A DNA stretch of 64,000 bases. Origin: Primulina eburnea. Taxonomy: Eukaryota > Streptophyta > Magnoliopsida > Lamiales > Gesneriaceae. Where the stretch lies: contig NW_027331363.1 in NCBI RefSeq assembly GCF_022965805.1, positions 1 through 64,000 of the forward strand, written 5' to 3'. Both the position numbers and the translations under genes were made by a program. Every line of letters begins with the position of its first letter. The stretch's first letter is position 1. Below are positions 9,592-22,254 of this stretch, piece after piece. The notes under the pieces are model-generated. The model saw only the letters and a program-made list of their open reading frames with translations. It did no database searches and had not been told where the DNA came from.

Positions 9592-12500
9592 TCATACAAA
9601 TAGCTCGGGGTGTTTCTGTCGCATATTTGCTTCTGTCTCCCATGTCGCTTCCTCGATGCCATGACGACTCCACTGAACTTTCACAAGTGGAATAATTTTC
9701 GTTCTGAGTTTCTTTTCTTTCCGATCAAGAATCTGTATCGGTTGTTCCACGTAGCTTAAAGTCTGATCAAGTTCAGCTTCGTCAGGTTGAATGACATGAG
9801 AAATATCTGGCATATATCTTCGCAACATTGATACATGGAACACGTTATGTATCCCGGATAGAGAAGGAGGAAGTGCAAGTCGATAAGCTCGATCGCCAAT
9901 CTTCTCCAGAATCTCGTAAGGACCAATGTATCGAGGAGATAGTTTCCCGCGTTTGCCAAATCGCACAACGCCTCTGAATGGAGAAATCTTCAAGAATACT
10001 CTATCTCCTGCCTCAAATACTAACGGTCTACGTCTGATATTGGCATACTTTGCTTGTCGATCTTGTGCTGTCTTCATCTTCTTCTGAATGAGTTTCACCT
10101 TCTCTGTCATGTCACGAATCATATCTGGCCCAAATTCTGGTACTTCTGAGACGTCATCCCAGTATAGCGGAGATCTGCACTTCTTGCCATATAAAGCTTC
10201 AAACGGTGCCATCTCGATACTCGTCTGATAGCTATTATTGTAAGAAAATTCGCAAAGAGGTAGAGAATCTTGCCAACCAATGCCAAAATCTAGCACGACG
10301 GCTCTCAACATATCCTCTAGTGTCTGGATAGTCCGCTCTGACTGTCCGTCTGTCTGAGGATGGTAAGCAGTACTCAGGTGTAATGTCGTACCTAAGGCCT
10401 GCTGTAAACTGTGCCAAAAGTGAGAAGTGAATCGTGGATCCCGATCTGATACAATAGACTTCGGCACTCCATGTAATCTGACTACCTCTCGAATATAAAT
10501 CTCCGCCATCTGATCTTGTCTATATGTCATTCTGTATGGAATGAAACAAGCAGATTTGGTCAATCTGTCAATAATAACGCAAATCGCATCGCAGCCTCTG
10601 GATGATCGAGGTAACTTCGTCACAAAATCCATGGAAATGTGGTCCCATTTCCATTCTAGAATAGATAAACTCTGAAGTAAACCTCCCGGCTTCTTTCTTT
10701 CCGCTTTTACCTGTTGGCAGTTCAAACACTTAGACACATATTCTGCGATGTCTGACTTCATCTGTTTCCACCAGAACTGTGTCTTCAGATCATTATACAT
10801 CTTCCTGCCACCAGGATGAATGCTGAACCGACTACAATGTGCTTCGGACAAAATCTGATGTCTCAAATCTGAAACATCTGGCACTACAAGGCGGTTATTG
10901 ACGTACAACACATGATCGCGTACCTGATATTCTGATAAATGCCCTGCTCTGACCATCTGAATCGATCTTTGTACGTTCTGATCGGTTCGTTGGGCTTCTT
11001 TGATCCTCCTGATCAAGTCCGGCTCAACTTGAATAGCAGCAAGTCGTAGTGGCTTCTTATCTGTATCAAATGCTAATCCAGAACAACAGCAACTTTCAAC
11101 TAACTTTGTAACACCTATCGTCGATAAGGACAAGGCACATACCTTTCGACTCAAGGCATCTGCTGCTGCATTTGACTTTCCTGGATAATATTTGATTTCA
11201 CAATCAAAATCTTTTAGCAGATCAAGCCATCTACGCTGCCTCATATTTAGTTCTGATTGAGAAAATAGGTACTTCAGGCTTTTGTGATCGGAGAAGATCT
11301 CAAATTTCTCGCCGTAGAGATAATGACGCCAAATCTTTAAGGCAAATACGATAGCCGCCAATTCCAGATCATGAATGGGGTATCGAACTTCATGTGGCTT
11401 CAATTGTCTCGAGGCGTATGCGATCACATGACCTCGCTGCATAAGAACACATCCCAACCCTCTATGAGAAGCATCACAATAGACAACGAAATCACCCGTA
11501 CCTGAAGGTATCGTCAACACTGGAGCACTAGTTAGCCTTTTCTTCAGTTCTAGGAAGCTAGACTCGCACTCCTCTGACCAAACGAATGGCATATTCTTCT
11601 GTGTTAGTTGAGTACTTGGCTTTGCAATACTGGAGAAATCTTGAATAAATCTTCGGTAGTATCCTGCCAGACCCATGAAACTGCGTATTTCTGGTACCGA
11701 AGTCGGTCTTGGCCAATTAATAACAGCTTCCACTTTACTCGGATCAACAGAAATACCATCTCCAGAAATGATATGCCCCAAGAATATCACTCGATTCAGC
11801 CAAAACTCACACTTTGACAATTTAGCATACAATCTCTCATTCCTCAGTGTCTGCAACACAATCCTGAGATGTTCTGCATGCTCATTTCTGTTATTAGAAT
11901 ACACCAAAATATCATCAATGAAGACAATCACAAACTCATCTAAATACCTCTGAAACACTTGGTTCATCAAGCCCATAAATACCGCAGGAGCATTTGTTAA
12001 ACCAAAAGGCATGACAATAAATTCGTAATGTCCATACCTAGTTCGAAATGCTGTCTTCGGTATATCTACATCTCGAACTCTGAGCTGATGATAACCAGAA
12101 CGTAAATCGATCTTCGAATACACAGAGGATCCCTGCAACTGATCAAATAAATCATCAATCCTAGGCAAAGGATATTTATTCTTGATCGTTGCCTTATTCA
12201 GCTGCCGGTAGTCTATACACAATCGCATCGAACCATCTTTCTTTCGCACAAACAGCACCGGAGCGCCCCAAGGAGATACACTAGGTCTGATATATCCCTT
12301 GGCTAGAAGATCTTCTAATTGTGCTTTCAATTCTTTTAGTTCAATAGGTGCCATCCTATACGGAGCTCTTGAAATAGGAACGGTACCTGGTACAAGTTCA
12401 ATGCTAAAATCTACCTCTCGCACCGGAGGTAATCCTGGGATCTCATCTGGAAAAATATCTGGAAATTCCCGTACTACTGGCAGATCTGCCAATGCCGGGC

Positions 12501-13820
12501 TCGACTTCTGCATATCTACAGCATAAATAAAGAAACCATCTGCTCCTTTTTGTAACAATCTGTTCATAGTAAGAGCCGAAATCAAGGGAATCCGAGATCT
12601 GGAACCCTTCCCGTAGAATTTCCACTCGTCTGTGATCTCGGGTCTGAATCTGACAATCTTGTGGAAACAATCCACGGTAGCTCTGTACTTCGTTAGCATG
12701 TCAATACCAACTATACAATCAAAATCAGCTAGACCCAATACTATACAATCTAGGTCAATCTCATGCCCCTCAAACTGTAGAATGCAATGCCTAACCGTAG
12801 TTACAGATATCAATCCACTTCCCAACGGAGAATTAATAGACACAACATCTAACAAAGACTCAACAGGCAATGAATGCAACAATGCAAATCGTTCTGAAAT
12901 GAATGTATGCGATGCACCTGTATCTATCAAGATATAAGCAGGATAACCATAAAGAGAGCAGTTACCTGCTATAACATCATCTGGTGCATCTTGTGCTTGC
13001 TCTTCTGTCAATGCAAACACTTGAGCCTGTTGCCTCGGAGGTTGACTCACTGTCTGACTACCTCGAGCTCTGGGTTGAGTCGGTGCTGGTGGAGGCTGAA
13101 AAGAGTGAACTGATGATGCCTGCCGCTCAAACTGAGGTACTGACCCGGATGCTCGTCCACTTTGGGCTGGCTGTACACTCCTCTGGGGACAGACTTTGGC
13201 AAAATGCCCCGGTTGCCTACAAATGTTGCATCGGCCTGTAACTCCCTGGCACTGTTCAGTCGCATGCTTTCCTCCACAGGAACTGCAATAAACACCCGAA
13301 TATCTGGTACCTTGATCAAACCCAGTCTGTCTTGATCCGCTGGAGCTCGACGAACTGCTCCCAGGTCTTTTAAACTGTTTACCCTTGGCTTTCAATTGAT
13401 CTTTTCTGCCGCCGTTGCTACCGCCGCTTTCAAATCTTGGAGGGGGTGGAATGGTAGATGCTGGTGGTCTTGGTATCGGAGCAACATAAGGAGCACTCCG
13501 CTGCCTCAACAATCCTGCTTCTGCACCCTTGGCTCGATTCAATGCATCCGCAAAGTTATTAGGTCTTCCCATGTTTACCAAAGTAAAGATGTCCGGGTTC
13601 AAGGCATTTATGAATTGGTCTGCCACCGCCTCGTCACTACCTGAAACATGGGGTGCAAAACGAAGCAAAGAAGAGAATTTGGCAACGTACTCCTCAATGT
13701 TCAGTGGCCCTTGCCTTAGATTGGCAAATTCTGCACCTTTATCCTTGCGATAGGATATGGGAAAGAAACGCTGATAGAACTCCGTCTTGAATACTTTCCA
13801 AGTAATCTCGGTACCCCCGC
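9592..13820 (-). CDS. Element A gag (C-terminal part)-pol polyprotein
   Basis: The frame runs open from the frameshift near 13815 to the stop at 9592. Counting residues from the TTG at 13668: zinc-knuckle-like CSSC...H...C at 128-140 and a classic CCHC knuckle at 147-160; protease DTGA at 249-252; RT with [12 protein letters not shown] near 520 and the catalytic FIDD at 583-586; RNase H D732, E769, D794, D837; integrase H944, H951, C981, C984, then D1014, D1075, E1111; [13 protein letters not shown] and a chromodomain-like tail to 1358. All catalytic residues I can check are present. There is no ATG at the head because this frame is the continuation of gag, so it is normally one long gag-pol product cut by its own protease. 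Expression would come from the LTR at 14379-16207. Confidence 0.92.
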
Positions 13821-14125
13821 TGCTCTAAAGCTCTCCTAATGTTCAACCACCAATTCTTGGCTATATCTTGCAATTGATTGTCAATTAGCTTTATTCTCTT
13901 CTCGTCACTGTACTCCAAAGAGTCGAATAACATTTCAATGTCCTCAAGCCAACTTTCGCACTCGATGGCATTCTCGGTACCTTTTAATGTGGGAGGTCGA
14001 AAGGATTGGAATCGCTTCAACAACGTCTCCATAGGGGTCGCCGTAACATCCATAGGATCTCCGGATGTGCTCCCCTGTTCTGGCGCTGCTGGTCGCAGAG
14101 GTACGGCTGCTCTTCTAGGAGGCAT
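13739..14125 (-). CDS. Element A gag, N-terminal part up to a frameshift
   Basis: Starts [12 protein letters not shown] at 14125, 253 bp from the primer-site side of the 5' LTR. It carries the typical plant gag opening ([13 protein letters not shown]..., [11 protein letters not shown]). True gag homology runs to about 13820; after that the frame reads out of phase and stops. At 13814-13818 there is a run of five C (G on the coding strand). One base fewer would join this frame to the downstream one ([18 protein letters not shown]). The break may be a real mutation or a base-calling error in a homopolymer. Same protein type as the gag of element E. Confidence 0.85.
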   Translation of the reverse strand: MPPRRAAVPLRPAAPEQGSTSGDPMDVTATPMETLLKRFQSFRPPTLKGTENAIECESWLEDIEMLFDSLEYSDEKRIKLIDNQLQDIAKNWWLNIRRALEQRGYRDYLESIQDGVLSAFLSHILSQG

Positions 14126-14360
14126 GTATCTAATAATCCAACTGATTAGTACACAAGATATACAATTGTCTCATCCCTCCTCTAGTCAGTTACCTCTAAT
14201 CTAGAATCGGTTCTGATTCAGTTTATTACACGTTGAAATCAATCAGATAACAATTAACATGTATAAAGAAAGCAATAAACATGCTAGCACATCATAAAGC
14301 AAGGAAGAAGACTCGATCTACCCCGCTCATTCTATCCTATCTTAGTCTAAAGGAACTATC

Positions 14361-14373
14361 GGCTCTGATACCA
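14361..14373 (-). other. Primer-binding site of element A (initiator tRNA-Met)
   Basis: Reverse strand TGGTATCAGAGCC, complementary to the 3' end of plant initiator tRNA-Met, 5 bp inside the 5' LTR. The leader from here to the gag ATG (14126-14360) holds no other feature I can see. Confidence 0.9.
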
Positions 14374-14378
14374 CCTGT

Positions 14379-16207
14379 TGTGGGGACCCGGGCTCTAATT
14401 CTTTTTCATGGGATTAAATGGATCGTTAACATAAAACGTGGGTCAAATTTTCGCTTTTTAACATTCAATCAAATGTTACTAACTAGGCATAAAACATGTC
14501 TCTATTTTATTACATCAGCATAATATACAAACATAGGATACAACATTTCTTGTTTTAATCCATCCTCTGTAAACTAGTAGTGAAATACAGTACAAGATAA
14601 AAGTAATTCTACTAGTCCATCTGCTAGGCCCGTGATCACCACGCTATGTCCATCGCTAATCTCTGTCGTGACCCAGATCCTGCCCCACCTGTTGTTATGC
14701 ACACATACAGACATAACAACAGCCGGAAAACCGGTGAGAACAAATCCCAGTATAAACATGTATACATGCAATAAAACAATCTAAAACATGAAACATGCTA
14801 ATATGAATGTCATTCATATATAATCATGCAATGCGAGTCTAATCATGTCTAGATGCGACTCGACTAGAACTCTAGGGATCCCGTTGTGAATAAGACGTCA
14901 CTGTCTGTCACCTACCCTCCCAATCGAGGTGCTGTACGTCTTATTCCTAGACTTCGGCCTGATCTGTATCCGCGTCTACAATAGGGGCGGTGATCTTCCC
15001 CTAAGCTGTGATATCGCCGAACGTCTAGAAGTCTGCCTGATCTCCAGACTGTCCTATCTTAATGCATGAATACACAATCTGTAAACAAGCATAATCATTC
15101 TAATGCAATGCCACATGATCTGTAAACAAAGCATAGCAAGATCTGCATACAAGTTCTATAAACAAATCTATAACAATCATAATCATATCAAGGTATGAAC
15201 AATAAAACAAGTATGTGATTTTGGTTGGGAAACTCAAATGTGATCTCATTTGAGTCGTGATTCCCCAAACAAAACATGTACTATACCTTTCATCGTAGAA
15301 TCGCTGTCACGGTCGCCAATACGTATCTGAAATGGAAATGTGGATACGCACTCTATCAATTTCTAATCTTAATCAACACATAACCAAGTCACTACGTGAT
15401 CTCAATAAAATCTGACGGCATAACGACGTAACTCGATACCGGTCAATCCAATTCTCAACAAATATCAACACTATCTTATTCTCAATCATAATCCAATACA
15501 ATATTCCAAAACACAATAATTCTATCCCAACAATTCCTAAACCATACTGAAATTCATAGGAAATGCATATGTTATCCTTTCTTTGATCCGTTTACAAATA
15601 TATCATGCTCAATATGCCAAGAACACAATATAACTATCATATTCTCATTTCCCAAACATCTGAATTTCGAAATTTACTGAAATTACATAAAACTTACATC
15701 ACTTTGTAGCCAATAACGAGAGGATCTCAAAACCGCAGTCGGATTTAAATTTGGATGGCTCAATCTTCTAAAATCACAATTACAAGTGAAAGGAAACTTG
15801 AAAGCCTTTCTTCCTCAGAAATCCTCGGTTCTTGCTACTGAAATGAGAAGAATTCGAGGCAAATCTATATATATACCTTGCATGTTTTCGTAAACATGGC
15901 TCATCCTTGGGTGTACACGGTTCTCGCTCGGGCGGTCAAAAGTTGCCGCCCGGGCGAGTAATTCGCGGCCCTCGCCCATTCCAGCAGCCTCGCTCGGGCG
16001 GTCAAAAACATCCGCCCGGGCGAGTGACTCCCGGCCCTCTTCTCCTAGGCACTCTCGCTCGGGCGGTCAAAAACGTCCGCCCGGGCGAGTCACTTTCGCC
16101 CAACTCTATTATTATCTCAATTTAATCTTAAGATAACCTGGTTATAATCATGCCCACTCAAAATCAATAATCTCAAACTAACATGTTATAAAATCTTGGG
16201 CATTACA
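14379..16207 (-). repeat. Element A 5' LTR
   Basis: 1829 bp, about 99% identical to the copy at 7661. It holds the TATA run at about 15866-15875 and the hairpin array at 15926-16089, and lies against the AAGAA target duplication at 16208. Confidence 0.95.
15926..16089. repeat. Three GC-rich hairpin units in the element A 5' LTR
   Basis: Same three units as at 9210-9373 (15926-15958, 15992-16024, 16057-16089), about 50 bp upstream of the TATA box in the direction of transcription. Confidence 0.9.
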
Positions 16208-19200
16208 AAGAACATGGGAAGGATTCACAATATACTTCCTGAGCATGGAGAAATGAAAAACATTATGAACTCTGTCAAGATCTGGCGGTAGGGCTAACCT
16301 GTAAACTCGATCACCAACTATATCCAAGATCTCAAATGGGCCAATAAATCTCGGACTCAACTTTTCCTTCTTGCCAAACCGCATCACACCCTTGAGAGGT
16401 GCTATCTTCAAGAACACATGGTCGCCAACCTCAAACTGCAACGGCCTACGACGCACATCAGCGTAGCTCTTCTATCTCGACTGCGTTGTCTTCATCCTCT
16501 CTTGAATAACAGCAACAACATCAGCTGTCTGTTGGACCAACTCTGGACCCAACATCTTCCTCTCACCAATCTCGTCCCAATACAAGGGAGATCTACACTT
16601 TATGCCATAAAGTGCTTCATACGGTGCCATGCCAATCGTCGCTTGGTAGCTATTATTGTACGTGAACTCAACAAGAGGCAATTTGGAATCCTAGCTACAA
16701 GGATAATCGATAGTACAAGCTCTGAGCATATCCTCTAAAATCTGAATAACTCTCTCTGATTGACCGTCGCTCTAGGGTGATATGCTGTATAGAATGCTAA
16801 CCGTGTACCCATAGCTCTGTGCAAACTCTTCCAAAACTGTGAAGTAAATCTAGGGTCACGATCAGACACGATCGACACAGGAACACCATGAAGTCTAACA
16901 ATCTCAGCTATGTACTCTTCGGCATACTGGTTCATGGAATACGTCATCTTGACTGGAAGAAAATGCACTGACTTGGTCAACCGATCAACAATAACCCAAA
17001 TAGAGTTAAAACCTTTCTGCGTTCTGGGAAGACCAGTCACGAAGTCCATCGTAATATGCTCTCATTTCCATTGAGGAATCAGCAATGACATCAATGTCCC
17101 AGCAGGTCTCTGGTGCTCGATTTTCACCTGATGACAAGTTAGGCACTGAGAAATAAACATGGCAATATCTTTCTTCATACCTGGCCACCAATAGAGTCTA
17201 CGAAGATCCTGATACATCTTGGTGTTACCTGGATGTATCGAGTATGGCGCGGTATGTGCCTTTGTCAAGACGTCTCGCCGAATATCATCACCAACAGGAA
17301 TACATATACGGCTTCTGAATGTCATCAAACCATCTCTATTCAACCCAAACTCTGAATTACCTCTCTCCTCTGCTCTAGCTCTCAACTCTGTCATAAATCA
17401 TTGACCTTCTCTCTACGGATCCTGTCCGTCAATGTAGCCCGAATGACCAACGCTGAAAAGCGAGCAATGGTTCCTGGGACCACCAAAGCTATCTCCTCTC
17501 GTTGCAAGTCTAACAACAACGGCTGCTGAATCATCGAACTCAAAGAAGAACTCGACTTACGGCTCAATGCATCTGCGGCAACATTCGCTTTCTCTGGGTG
17601 ATAACTAATCGTCACATCATAATATTTGACAAGCTCTAACCACCGTCTCTGACGCATATTGAGTTCTTTCTGAGAAAACAAGTACTTTAAACTCTTGTGG
17701 TCCGCGAAAATTTCACATTTTTCGCCATATAAATAGTGTCCCCAGATTTTCAAGGTGAAAACCACAGCTGCCAGCTCTAGATCATGTGTAGGATAATTCT
17801 TCTCGTAGTCCTTCAACTAGCGAGAAACATAATCTATAACTTTTCCACGTTGTATCAGCACTGCACCAAGACCTTTCTTCGACGCATCGGTATAAACAAC
17901 AAATTCCTCTGAACCACTGGGCAATGCAAGTACCGGAGCCGTCGTCAACTTATCTTTCAACTCTTGAAATCCACTTTGGCAATCATTGGACCACTCAAAC
18001 TTCAGAGTCTTCCTCGTCAGATTGGTTAACGGCAGGGCAATCTTGGAAAAGTCTACAATAAAACGACGATAATAACCCGCCAAACCAAGAAAACTGCGTA
18101 CCTCTGATACAGTGTTAGGAATAGACCACTTCTGTATCACCTCGAATTTCACTGGATCAACAGCTATACCATCCTTCGAAACAACATGGCCTAAGAAAGA
18201 AATCTTCTCCAACCAGAAATCACATTTCTTCAACTTAGCATACAACCTCTTCTCTCTCAACAACTGAAGAACAATTCTGAGGTGCTCTGAATGAAGCTCT
18301 CTGGTCTTGGAGTAAATCAATATGTCATCGATGAAAACAATGACAAAGCTATCCAAATACGGCTTGAACACTCGGTTCATAAGATCCATGAAGACTGAAG
18401 GAGCATTAGTCAGACCGAAAGACATCACAAGAAATTCGTAATGACAGTACCTGGTCCGGAACGCCGTCTTAGGGATGTCAGACTCCCTAACCTTCAACTG
18501 ATAATAGCCAGATCGCAGATCGATCTTCGAAAACACTGTAGCCCCTTGCAGTTTGTCAAAAAGATCGTCTATTCGTGGCAAAGGATATTTATTCTTGATA
18601 GTCACTTTGTTGATCTCTCTATAATCAATGCAAAGCCGCATAGACCCATCTTTCTTCTTGACGAAAAGAGCCGGAGCTCCCCAAGGCAAAGAACTCGGCC
18701 GAATGAAACCTTTATCCAAAAGATCCTGTAACTGCGTCTTCAACTCTTTCATCTCTGTAGGGGCCATTCTGTACGGAGCCTTAGAAATAGGAACCGTCCC
18801 GGGGACTAGATCAATCACAAACTCTACATCTCTGTCCGGCGGTAAACCCGGAACATCATCCTCGAATACATCAGGGAACTCTCTCATCACGTCAATAACA
18901 TCAATATTCAACTTAACCATTCTATCCATATCCACAATCGAAGCCAAAAACCCATCACAACCTCTAAACAACAACTTCTTAGCCTCAAGACACGAAATAA
19001 AAGGAAGGAGCAGCGAAGTACCTACACTGGCGAGCATACCTTCCCTATTGCCATCATCTGCAAATTTCACCGTCTTAGCAACGCAATCAATCACTGCATG
19101 ATAGGTTGATAGCCAATCCATGCCAAGTATAATATCAAATGCAACCATCGGAATAACAATCAAATCAGCATAAACCACTCTCTCATCAATTTGAACAGAA

Positions 19201-20417
19201 CACGCATACACAATAGATGTCGGGCACAACACATCTCCCGAAGGCAAAATGGCATTAAACTTGAGGGGAAGAACAGAAGGAACTAAACCCAAAGATCTCA
19301 AAAATAGTTCAGACATAAAAGAATGAGTACCACCTATATCAATGAATGTCGTAGCTACTCTGCCTGAAATTAAAATAGTGCTACAGATCACAGAAGAATC
19401 ATGGTTTATACATTCCTTCGTCATGGTGAAGATGCGACCCTGCACCTTCTCTTTACTCGATCCTCTTGGACAGTCTTTGGCAATATGGCCTGCCGTGCCA
19501 CATCAATAGCAAGTATGAGTACCAAATCTGCACTCTCCCCGATGATGTCTACTGCACTTGGGACACAACGGCTTCTCTGGATCAAATGGAACTTTCGTTG
19601 CTTTAGAACTCGGTTCTAACTTGCCTTTTCCTTTAAAAGTGCCCTTTCCTCTTTGGCTCGAACCCTGACCTCTCTGAGCAATGGCCTGTTGCTTCGCCTG
19701 TCTCTCTCTGTCAATATCTTTCTCGTCTTGCTCGGCTAACAAGGCTTTAGCCACAATTTCTTTATATGTCACCGCCTTAGACATATTGATGTCCCTTCTG
19801 ATCTCTGCTCGAAGGCCTCTAATGAAATGAGCACCCTTGTCTTTGTCATTAGAGGCAATATACGGGGCAAACAGACAGCCTTCCTCAAACTTCAAAATGT
19901 ACTCGTCGACATTCATACCTCCTTGATGAAGCTATAAAAATTCAGTCACCTTCCTAGCTCGAAGTGCATCTGGGAAGTACTTGTCATAGAAAAGATCAGT
20001 AAAATCTTGCCACTTCAATGCCGGTACATCAACACCTACCTTGGTAGCATTCCACCAAATGCGTGCAGCTTTGACTAACATGAACACTGCACAACCAATT
20101 TTGTCCTTGTCTTCATAGTTGAGATGATCAAAAATCGCCTCAAGTGCTTTGATCCAGTCTACAGCCACCAATGGATCAGTGCTTCCTGCAAATTCCGGCG
20201 GAACCATTCTCTTAAAAGCAGTAAAGATCCCATAAGTTCCAACTGCTTGTGCCACTTGACTTCTCCCTTGTCCTCTACCTTGACCTTGCAACCGAATCAG
20301 TTGCTGAATCTGCTCACTATGGACCTTGGCTTGCTCTTTCAGCAATTTGTCGAACTCGTTGACAACTCTCGATGAAGAACTATCCTCACCCTCTGAAGCC
20401 TTTCTCTTAGGAGGCAT
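16208..20417 (-). pseudogene. Element B gag-pol, decayed
   Basis: Starts MPPKRKASEGEDSSSS at 20417, 136 bp inside the primer-site edge. Domains in order: gag (20417-19520) with a damaged zinc knuckle whose third position is now a stop; protease (about 19370) with the active site read as [10 protein letters not shown] instead of the usual DTGA/DSGA type; RT ([19 protein letters not shown], about 18640-18320); RNase H ([11 protein letters not shown], about 17890, to ADALSRK near 17560); integrase zinc-binding region (17394-17062), core (17049-16735) and C-terminal part (16681-16213). Stops fall at 19929-19931, 19500-19502, 17817-19 and near 17060. Frameshifts lie near 17400 and 16770. Several stops sit where Gln or Trp is expected. 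Inactive. Confidence 0.88.
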
Positions 20418-20536
20418 TACTCATGCAATATGCTCACATAATACATATCAACCAATAACAATGAATAGATGTAGAAGAAGACATACCCGGACTGTTGAAA
20501 GTAGACGAAGTCATATGCATTGGTCCGAAGAACACT

Positions 20537-20548
20537 GCTCTGATACCA
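20537..20548 (-). other. Primer-binding site of element B (initiator tRNA-Met)
   Basis: Reverse strand TGGTATCAGAGC, 5 bp from the LTR edge. The short leader 20418-20536 leads into gag. Confidence 0.85.
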
Positions 20549-20553
20549 CTAAA

Positions 20554-22254
20554 TGTGAAACCTCTGACCGGTTTTAATAAAATTGCAGCGGAATTTAAAA
20601 TTTTACTTGAAGGGAAGAAGAATTTAAAAATACATTTCAATATATATGATCAAAATTATATACATGATCAATAAAATGATGCAACAAAATACAAAATATC
20701 ATTTTTGTGATCATGTCCAAAATGCTATCAAAATATCATCTTCCTTCCTTCTCTTTTGCATATGACTCCGGCCCCAATCAACGTCCTGGCTCGTCACTCT
20801 TATCTGCATCACATGAAATAACTGAAATGAGTATAAAACTCAGCAAGTGGAACTCTTACACAGCAATGAATATATAGCATACTCTGAAAACAAAACTTTG
20901 AAAACATTAAATACCATCAACTCTGAAACAAAAATATCATAGCATGAATAACAATAACGATAGTATTTCTCTTTTCTCTTATAGATTGATATCTAGATAG
21001 TATCTCTGTCTCTGTACCTATATCCCATCGTTATGAATCGATACTCTGTTGGGATATAAGCCTATGGTCGTTGATCAACTACTTGCATGCAATCTCTGAC
21101 TATGTATCTATCAATCCAAAAAATCATTTGAACTCTCTTTTAGGCATTAAACCAAACACTTTGAATACTCTATTCTTTTGTATTTCCTTTGACATCATTG
21201 AGACATAAAAATGCCTCCAATATACAACAAAGTGTATTAATACATAGCATGAATCAAATGAAAGGGAATAACACGTTAAAACCATTGAGACACAATACAT
21301 ATATTATCATGTGAGCACAAGGAAATGAATTCCACTTACAACACTTGGATCACTTGATTCTATTCTCTTGGTACACTTCCTACAACAATAAACCATATAT
21401 TGCACCATTAATAACCCAATAATCAAACAACCATACAAATAAATCCATAAAACCAACATCATCAACAAACCCATGATTCTCCCAACACCAAAAACCAAGA
21501 ATAAACTATACCACAAGCTTATCTTAGCTCCTTGAACCCAAAAAAACCTTGTTCTCACCACAATAATCCAACAACAAGCTTGAATCAAAGAAAGGAAAGA
21601 AAGAAGATGGAACCCTAGCTCACCCCTTAGGCTGCAAACCGAGATGAGAGTAGAGAATGAGAGAAAATGAGACCAACTCTTGCATTTATAACACTTAATC
21701 TCGAAAACACGCTTACACTATTCATCAATCGCGGGTGCACTGCATATACTGGACAACATCCAAAAATCTCAAAACGTCGACCGCAGGTGCGCTACAAAAC
21801 TGACCGCGGGTGTGGTGCCGCCTCTGCCAATCCACCGCAGGTGCGGGGCTCAAATGACCGTGGGTGCGGTCACCCCACTATCCAAATACTGCGGGGGAGG
21901 TAGCTATCTGACCGCGGGTGCGGTCACCTCTGTAGCCAACAACAAACTCTATGCAATAAAAATCGAATCACAACGTCACTTCTATTCACAATCTGACAAC
22001 ACTTCCAAAAAGAAAGTTGCACCTCTATATCTTATTTAACCACCCCAATTGGCCTCATACCAATTGGCTCAACATGCTAATTACCAAGAATTAAATAGCA
22101 ACAAAGCTACAATAAAACCACATAACAAGTAACCAACAATACTATAAACCATAAATCGCAACTCTTAACATCAAACTATACTTAAACTTAACCAAATAGT
22201 CAATAAACAATAGAAAATCTTAAACTGTACCGTTCACCAGGCTTGGCTATTACA
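20554..22254 (-). repeat. Element B 5' LTR
   Basis: 1701 bp; plus-strand reading opens TGTGAAACCTCTGACCGG and ends GGCTATTACA. A TATAAAT box (minus strand, about 21684-21690) lies next to the GC-rich array at 21730-21925. The same family appears as fragment C, the truncated B 3' LTR and, in plus orientation, at 33517-34762. Confidence 0.88.
21730..21925. repeat. GC-rich hairpin array in the element B LTR
   Basis: Repeated ACCGC...GCGGT words, including the perfect hairpin GACCGC-GGGT-GCGGTC at 21910-21925. The array is about 40 bp upstream of the TATA box in transcription sense. Confidence 0.8.

Larger units (their letters stand above)
7661..16207 (-). mobile_element. Element A: nearly intact Tekay/Del-type Ty3-gypsy retrotransposon
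   Basis: 8547 bp with TG...CA LTRs of 1831 bp (7661-9491) and 1829 bp (14379-16207), flanked by a 5-bp duplication AAGAA (7656-7660 and 16208-16212). By eye the LTRs differ at about 16 sites (~1%), so insertion was recent. On the reverse strand the order is 5' LTR, tRNA-iMet primer site, gag, protease, RT, RNase H, integrase with a chromodomain-like tail, polypurine tract, 3' LTR. The only coding break I find is one frameshift at a homopolymer in gag. It is inserted in element B. Confidence 0.95.
7086..22254 (-). mobile_element. Element B: decayed Tekay/Del-type Ty3-gypsy retrotransposon, split by element A
   Basis: Order on the reverse strand: 5' LTR (20554-22254), tRNA-iMet primer site, gag-pol (20417 to 16208, then 7660 to 7455), polypurine tract and truncated 3' LTR. 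Element A is inserted in the integrase C-terminal region; removing A and one AAGAA copy rejoins the frame. The lineage is inferred from gene order PR-RT-RNaseH-INT and the C-terminal ILDR...EEATWE tail. B itself sits in the pol of element D, whose reading stops exactly at 22255. Multiple stops and frameshifts show it is dead. Confidence 0.8.

Noticed and set aside
11608..13753. Plus-strand frames opposite the element A polyprotein
   Set aside because: Antisense shadows of a well-supported minus-strand pol gene.
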